A stretch of 16,254 nt of DNA, taken from Acidobacteriaceae bacterium. Lineage in GTDB: Bacteria > Acidobacteriota > Terriglobia > Terriglobales > Acidobacteriaceae. The notes under the pieces were generated by a model. That model saw only the letters and a program-made list of their open reading frames with translations. It was not told the DNA's origin and ran no database searches. The stretch covers positions 1-16,254 of the forward strand of contig JASHUF010000170.1 in NCBI GenBank assembly GCA_030040175.1. The letters are read 5' to 3'. The translations under genes were made by a program, and so were the position numbers. The stretch's first letter is position 1, and each line of letters begins with the position of its first letter. This document shows, in pieces, positions 14,190 to 16,254 of this stretch.

Positions 14190-15421
14190 AGCAGGCTCAT
14201 CTTCCGGGCGGCACGTTCCAGGGTTTCGAGGGCCTGGTCGAGGTGTGCGCGCGTGTGCTCGCTCGAGACAATGGCGCGGATGCGGGCCTTTCCCTCGGGA
14301 ACAGTGGGGAAGGCGATGCCGGTGGCCATCACGCCCGCATCGAAGAGCGCGCGCGAAAAGTCCATAGCCGCTCGGCCCTCGCCCACGATGATGGGCGTGA
14401 TGGGGGTCTCGGTGGCCGGGGTGTTGACGCCGCCGATGTTGAAGCCGGCGCGCTTGAGCCCGGACTGGAAGTAGCGGGTGTTCGACCACAGGCGCTCGAT
14501 GCGCTCGGGTTCCTCTTCGAGCAGGTCGAAGGCGGCAATGCAGGTGGCCGCGACCGAGGGCGGATGCGAGGTGGAAAAGAGGAACGGGCGCGCGCGATGA
14601 TAGAGGTAGTCAATCAGATCTTTCGACCCGCAGACGTAGCCGCCGAGCGAGCCGATCGCTTTCGACAGCGTGCCCACCTGCACATCGACGCGGCCGTGCA
14701 TGCCGAAGTGATCAATCGACCCGCGGCCGTTGCGGCCGAGCACGCCTGAGGCGTGGGCGTCATCCACCATCATAATGGCGCCGTATTTCTCGGCGAGCGC
14801 GGCGAGCCTGTCCACGGGGCCGATGTCACCATCCATCGAAAAGACGCCGTCGGTGATGACGAGCTTGCGGCCCGGGTTTTTTCCCAACTCTTGGAGTAAC
14901 TCTTCGCAATGGCTGACGTCCTTGTGGCGGAAGACCTTGATGGCGGCGCGGGAGAGACGCGCGCCGTCAATGATGCTGGCGTGGTTGAGCTCGTCGGAGA
15001 GGATGAAATCGTCTTTGCCGAGGATGGCGCTGACGGTGCCGGCGTTGGCGGCGAATCCGCTCTGGAAGACGACGCAGGCCTCAACATTTTTGAAGCGCGC
15101 GACTTTTTCTTCGAGCTCCATGTGGATGCGCATGGTGCCGGCGATGGTGCGCACGGCGCCGGAGCCCACGCCGAAGGCGCGCGTGGCGGCGATGGCGGCT
15201 TCAATGAGCCTGGGGTGATTGGCGAGGCCGAGATAGTTGTTGCTGGCCAGATTGATCACCTGCCTGCCGTCGTAATGGCAGACGGGGGCCTGCTGGTCGT
15301 CGAGAACGCGCAGGCGGAAGTGCGTGCCCTTGGCGCGCAGCTCGTCGAGTGCGGCGGTGAGATGAGCAAGCTGCGGACGGCCGGCGGCCTGAGTCGAAGT
15401 CTGGTTCGAGGTCTGGGTCAT
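14183..15421 (-). CDS. kbl: PLP-dependent alpha-oxoamine synthase (glycine C-acetyltransferase-like)
   Basis: The 412-residue enzyme belongs to the family that condenses an amino acid with an acyl-CoA using pyridoxal phosphate. Visible marks are NLASNNYLGLANHP (57-70), the SDELNHASIIDG block with the PLP-stacking H147, VDDAHASGVLG with D220 and H223, and the Schiff-base lysine K254 in VGTLSKAIGSLGG. VRTIAGTMRIHMELEEKVA and RPFLFSTSHPPSVAA resemble the Bacillus subtilis Kbl type, so 2-amino-3-oxobutyrate formation from glycine and acetyl-CoA is the best guess. Sister enzymes such as BioF (8-amino-7-oxononanoate synthase) cannot be excluded, and no tdh or bio gene is adjacent. A TTG at 15427 is in frame, but GAGGTG lies 8 nt before the ATG at 15421, which I choose. 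It is divergent from lipB. Confidence 0.93.
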   Translation of the reverse strand: MTQTSNQTSTQAAGRPQLAHLTAALDELRAKGTHFRLRVLDDQQAPVCHYDGRQVINLASNNYLGLANHPRLIEAAIAATRAFGVGSGAVRTIAGTMRIHMELEEKVARFKNVEACVVFQSGFAANAGTVSAILGKDDFILSDELNHASIIDGARLSRAAIKVFRHKDVSHCEELLQELGKNPGRKLVITDGVFSMDGDIGPVDRLAALAEKYGAIMMVDDAHASGVLGRNGRGSIDHFGMHGRVDVQVGTLSKAIGSLGGYVCGSKDLIDYLYHRARPFLFSTSHPPSVAATCIAAFDLLEEEPERIERLWSNTRYFQSGLKRAGFNIGGVNTPATETPITPIIVGEGRAAMDFSRALFDAGVMATGIAFPTVPEGKARIRAIVSSEHTRAHLDQALETLERAARKMSLLH

Positions 15422-15451
15422 GGGCAAGACACCTCAAAGGAGAAGCATAGC

Positions 15452-15484
15452 GGGAGAACAGGGAGCAAGGGAACGAGGGAACAA
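15452..15484. repeat. Short purine-rich tandem repeat
   Basis: Imperfect 8-9-bp units follow each other: GGGAGAACA, GGGAGCAA, GGGAACGA, GGGAACAA. They lie in the 102-bp gap between the divergent kbl-like and lipB genes. This is low-complexity DNA, likely from slippage. Confidence 0.7.
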
Positions 15485-15506
15485 GGCGGCGAACGGTGTG
15501 AATGAC

Positions 15507-15512
15507 TACAAT
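15507..15512 (+). promoter_or_regulatory. -10-like TACAAT just upstream of lipB
   Basis: TACAAT ends 11 nt before the lipB ATG, so the transcript would begin within a few bases of the start codon. The only Shine-Dalgarno-like bases (GCAGG) are too close to the ATG (3 nt). No clear -35 is present. Confidence 0.4.
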
Positions 15513-15523
15513 CGAAGCAGGCG

Positions 15524-16254
15524 ATGATTCAGTACCTCTATCTGGGGCGCGTGAACTACGGCGAGGCGCTGCGCCTGCAGGCGGAGCTCGCCCGCCTGCG
15601 GCAAGAAGGACGCATCGAGAATGTGCTCTTGCTGCTCGAGCACCCGCCGGTGCTGACGCTGGGGCGCAACGCCAGGCGCGCCAATGTGCTGGCCTCCGAT
15701 GAGCTTTTGGCGGCGCGGGGCGTGACTCTTTATGAGATCAACCGCGGCGGCGACGTGACCTATCACGGGCCGGGGCAGCTCATCGGCTACCCCATCTTCG
15801 ATCTGCGCAGCCTGCGCAACCCGGCGAGCGGCGCGCGCCTGGGGCCGGTGGATTTTGTGCGGCTGATGGAAGAAGCGCTCATCCGGCTGTGCGGCGAGTT
15901 GGGCGTGAAAGCGGGACGCATCTGCGGCCTCACCGGCGTCTGGTGTCCTCCGGACGGGAGAGTTTTGGATGAGAGCTGTGGCACAAAGGCCACCGACCCG
16001 CCCGCCGGCGAAAAGAAGATTGCCGCCATCGGGATTCATGTGGCGCGCGGAATTACGACGCACGGGTTTGCCTTCAACGTGACCACCGATCTGAGCCAGT
16101 TTGCGCTGATCCATCCCTGCGGCATCACCGACCGGCCGGTGACGAGCCTCGAAAGAGAATCGGCGCATCCCGAGCAGATACCCGGCCTCGAAGAACTGGC
16201 GCACCGGGCGGCGCGGCAGTTCGGAGCCGTGTTTCAGGAGCCGGTGCAGGCGGC
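15524..16254 (+). CDS. lipB: Octanoyl-[acyl-carrier-protein]:protein N-octanoyltransferase LipB (3' end off window)
   Basis: LipB moves the octanoyl group from acyl carrier protein to the lipoyl domains of 2-oxoacid dehydrogenases and the glycine cleavage H protein, the first step of lipoate synthesis in the cytoplasm. The 243 residues seen include LLEHPPVLTLGRN (37-49), the signature RGGDVTYHGPGQLIGYP (74-90), KKIAAIGIHVARG with catalytic K165, FAFNVTTDL, and the thioester cysteine C199 in HPCGITDRPVTSLE. Between GVW (138-140) and KKIAAIG there are about 20 extra residues with cysteines at 141 and 152, longer than in E. coli LipB. The start at 15524 matches the family N-terminus. lipA is not in view; it may follow. 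The coding sequence is open at the window edge, probably close to its end given the family length. Confidence 0.96.
   Translation, partial: MIQYLYLGRVNYGEALRLQAELARLRQEGRIENVLLLLEHPPVLTLGRNARRANVLASDELLAARGVTLYEINRGGDVTYHGPGQLIGYPIFDLRSLRNPASGARLGPVDFVRLMEEALIRLCGELGVKAGRICGLTGVWCPPDGRVLDESCGTKATDPPAGEKKIAAIGIHVARGITTHGFAFNVTTDLSQFALIHPCGITDRPVTSLERESAHPEQIPGLEELAHRAARQFGAVFQEPVQA

Noticed and set aside
13116..14489. Minus-strand open frame of 457 codons
   Set aside because: It runs antisense to the lipase domain and into the kbl-like gene, whose frame has clear family motifs. The composition is typical of an antisense shadow.

Overview
This is about 16.25 kb of GC-rich chromosome, gene-dense and coded on both strands. 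Gene content, high GC, short intergenic gaps and dispersed repeat fragments fit a member of the Acidobacteriota, probably class Terriglobia. That placement is an inference from gene types and from memory of such genomes; there is no rRNA or other decisive marker here. I see no tRNA, rRNA, CRISPR array, transposase, integrase or phage gene.

Layout, left to right. 1-1530 (-): a large secreted helical protein of unknown role, cut by the window edge. 1710-2957 (+), divergent from it: a single-pass membrane protein with a cyclase-like N-terminus and a C-terminal TPR-like segment. 3003-4502 (-): mnmE (tRNA-modification GTPase), carrying an unusual in-frame segment made of hairpin repeat DNA. 4612-5955 (+): a secreted serine hydrolase of the beta-lactamase / family VIII esterase type. 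6069-6581 (+): an unrecognised small membrane protein. 6857-7612 (+): an isoprenylcysteine-methyltransferase-like membrane protein, preceded by a dispersed repeat. 7622-8035 (-): a DUF4260 membrane protein. 8170-8466 (-): an HU-family DNA-binding protein with its own terminator. 8788-9531 (-): a DUF2461 protein. 9585-10016 (+): a small secreted protein. 10099-10530 and 10577-11167 (-): thioredoxin-2 (trxC) and ruvA, probably co-transcribed. 11481-14189 (+): a 902-residue polytopic membrane protein with a patatin-like lipase domain. 14183-15421 (-): a PLP-dependent alpha-oxoamine synthase (kbl-like). 15524 to the end (+): lipB, cut by the window edge.

The genes do not form one pathway. Housekeeping genes (mnmE, HU, trxC, ruvA, kbl-like, lipB) alternate with cell-envelope genes of poorly known function. 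Most neighbours are divergent or convergent, so most are probably single-gene units; ruvA-trxC is the one likely operon.

I found no convincing new multi-gene system. The items most worth a second look are the repeat-derived insertion between the G4 and G5 motifs of MnmE, the membrane-anchored patatin-like protein with its structured leader, the degenerate cyclase-TM-TPR protein, and a shared pattern of a TANNNT hexamer 10-12 nt before the start codon at mnmE, the DUF2461 gene and lipB, which suggests near-leaderless transcripts.
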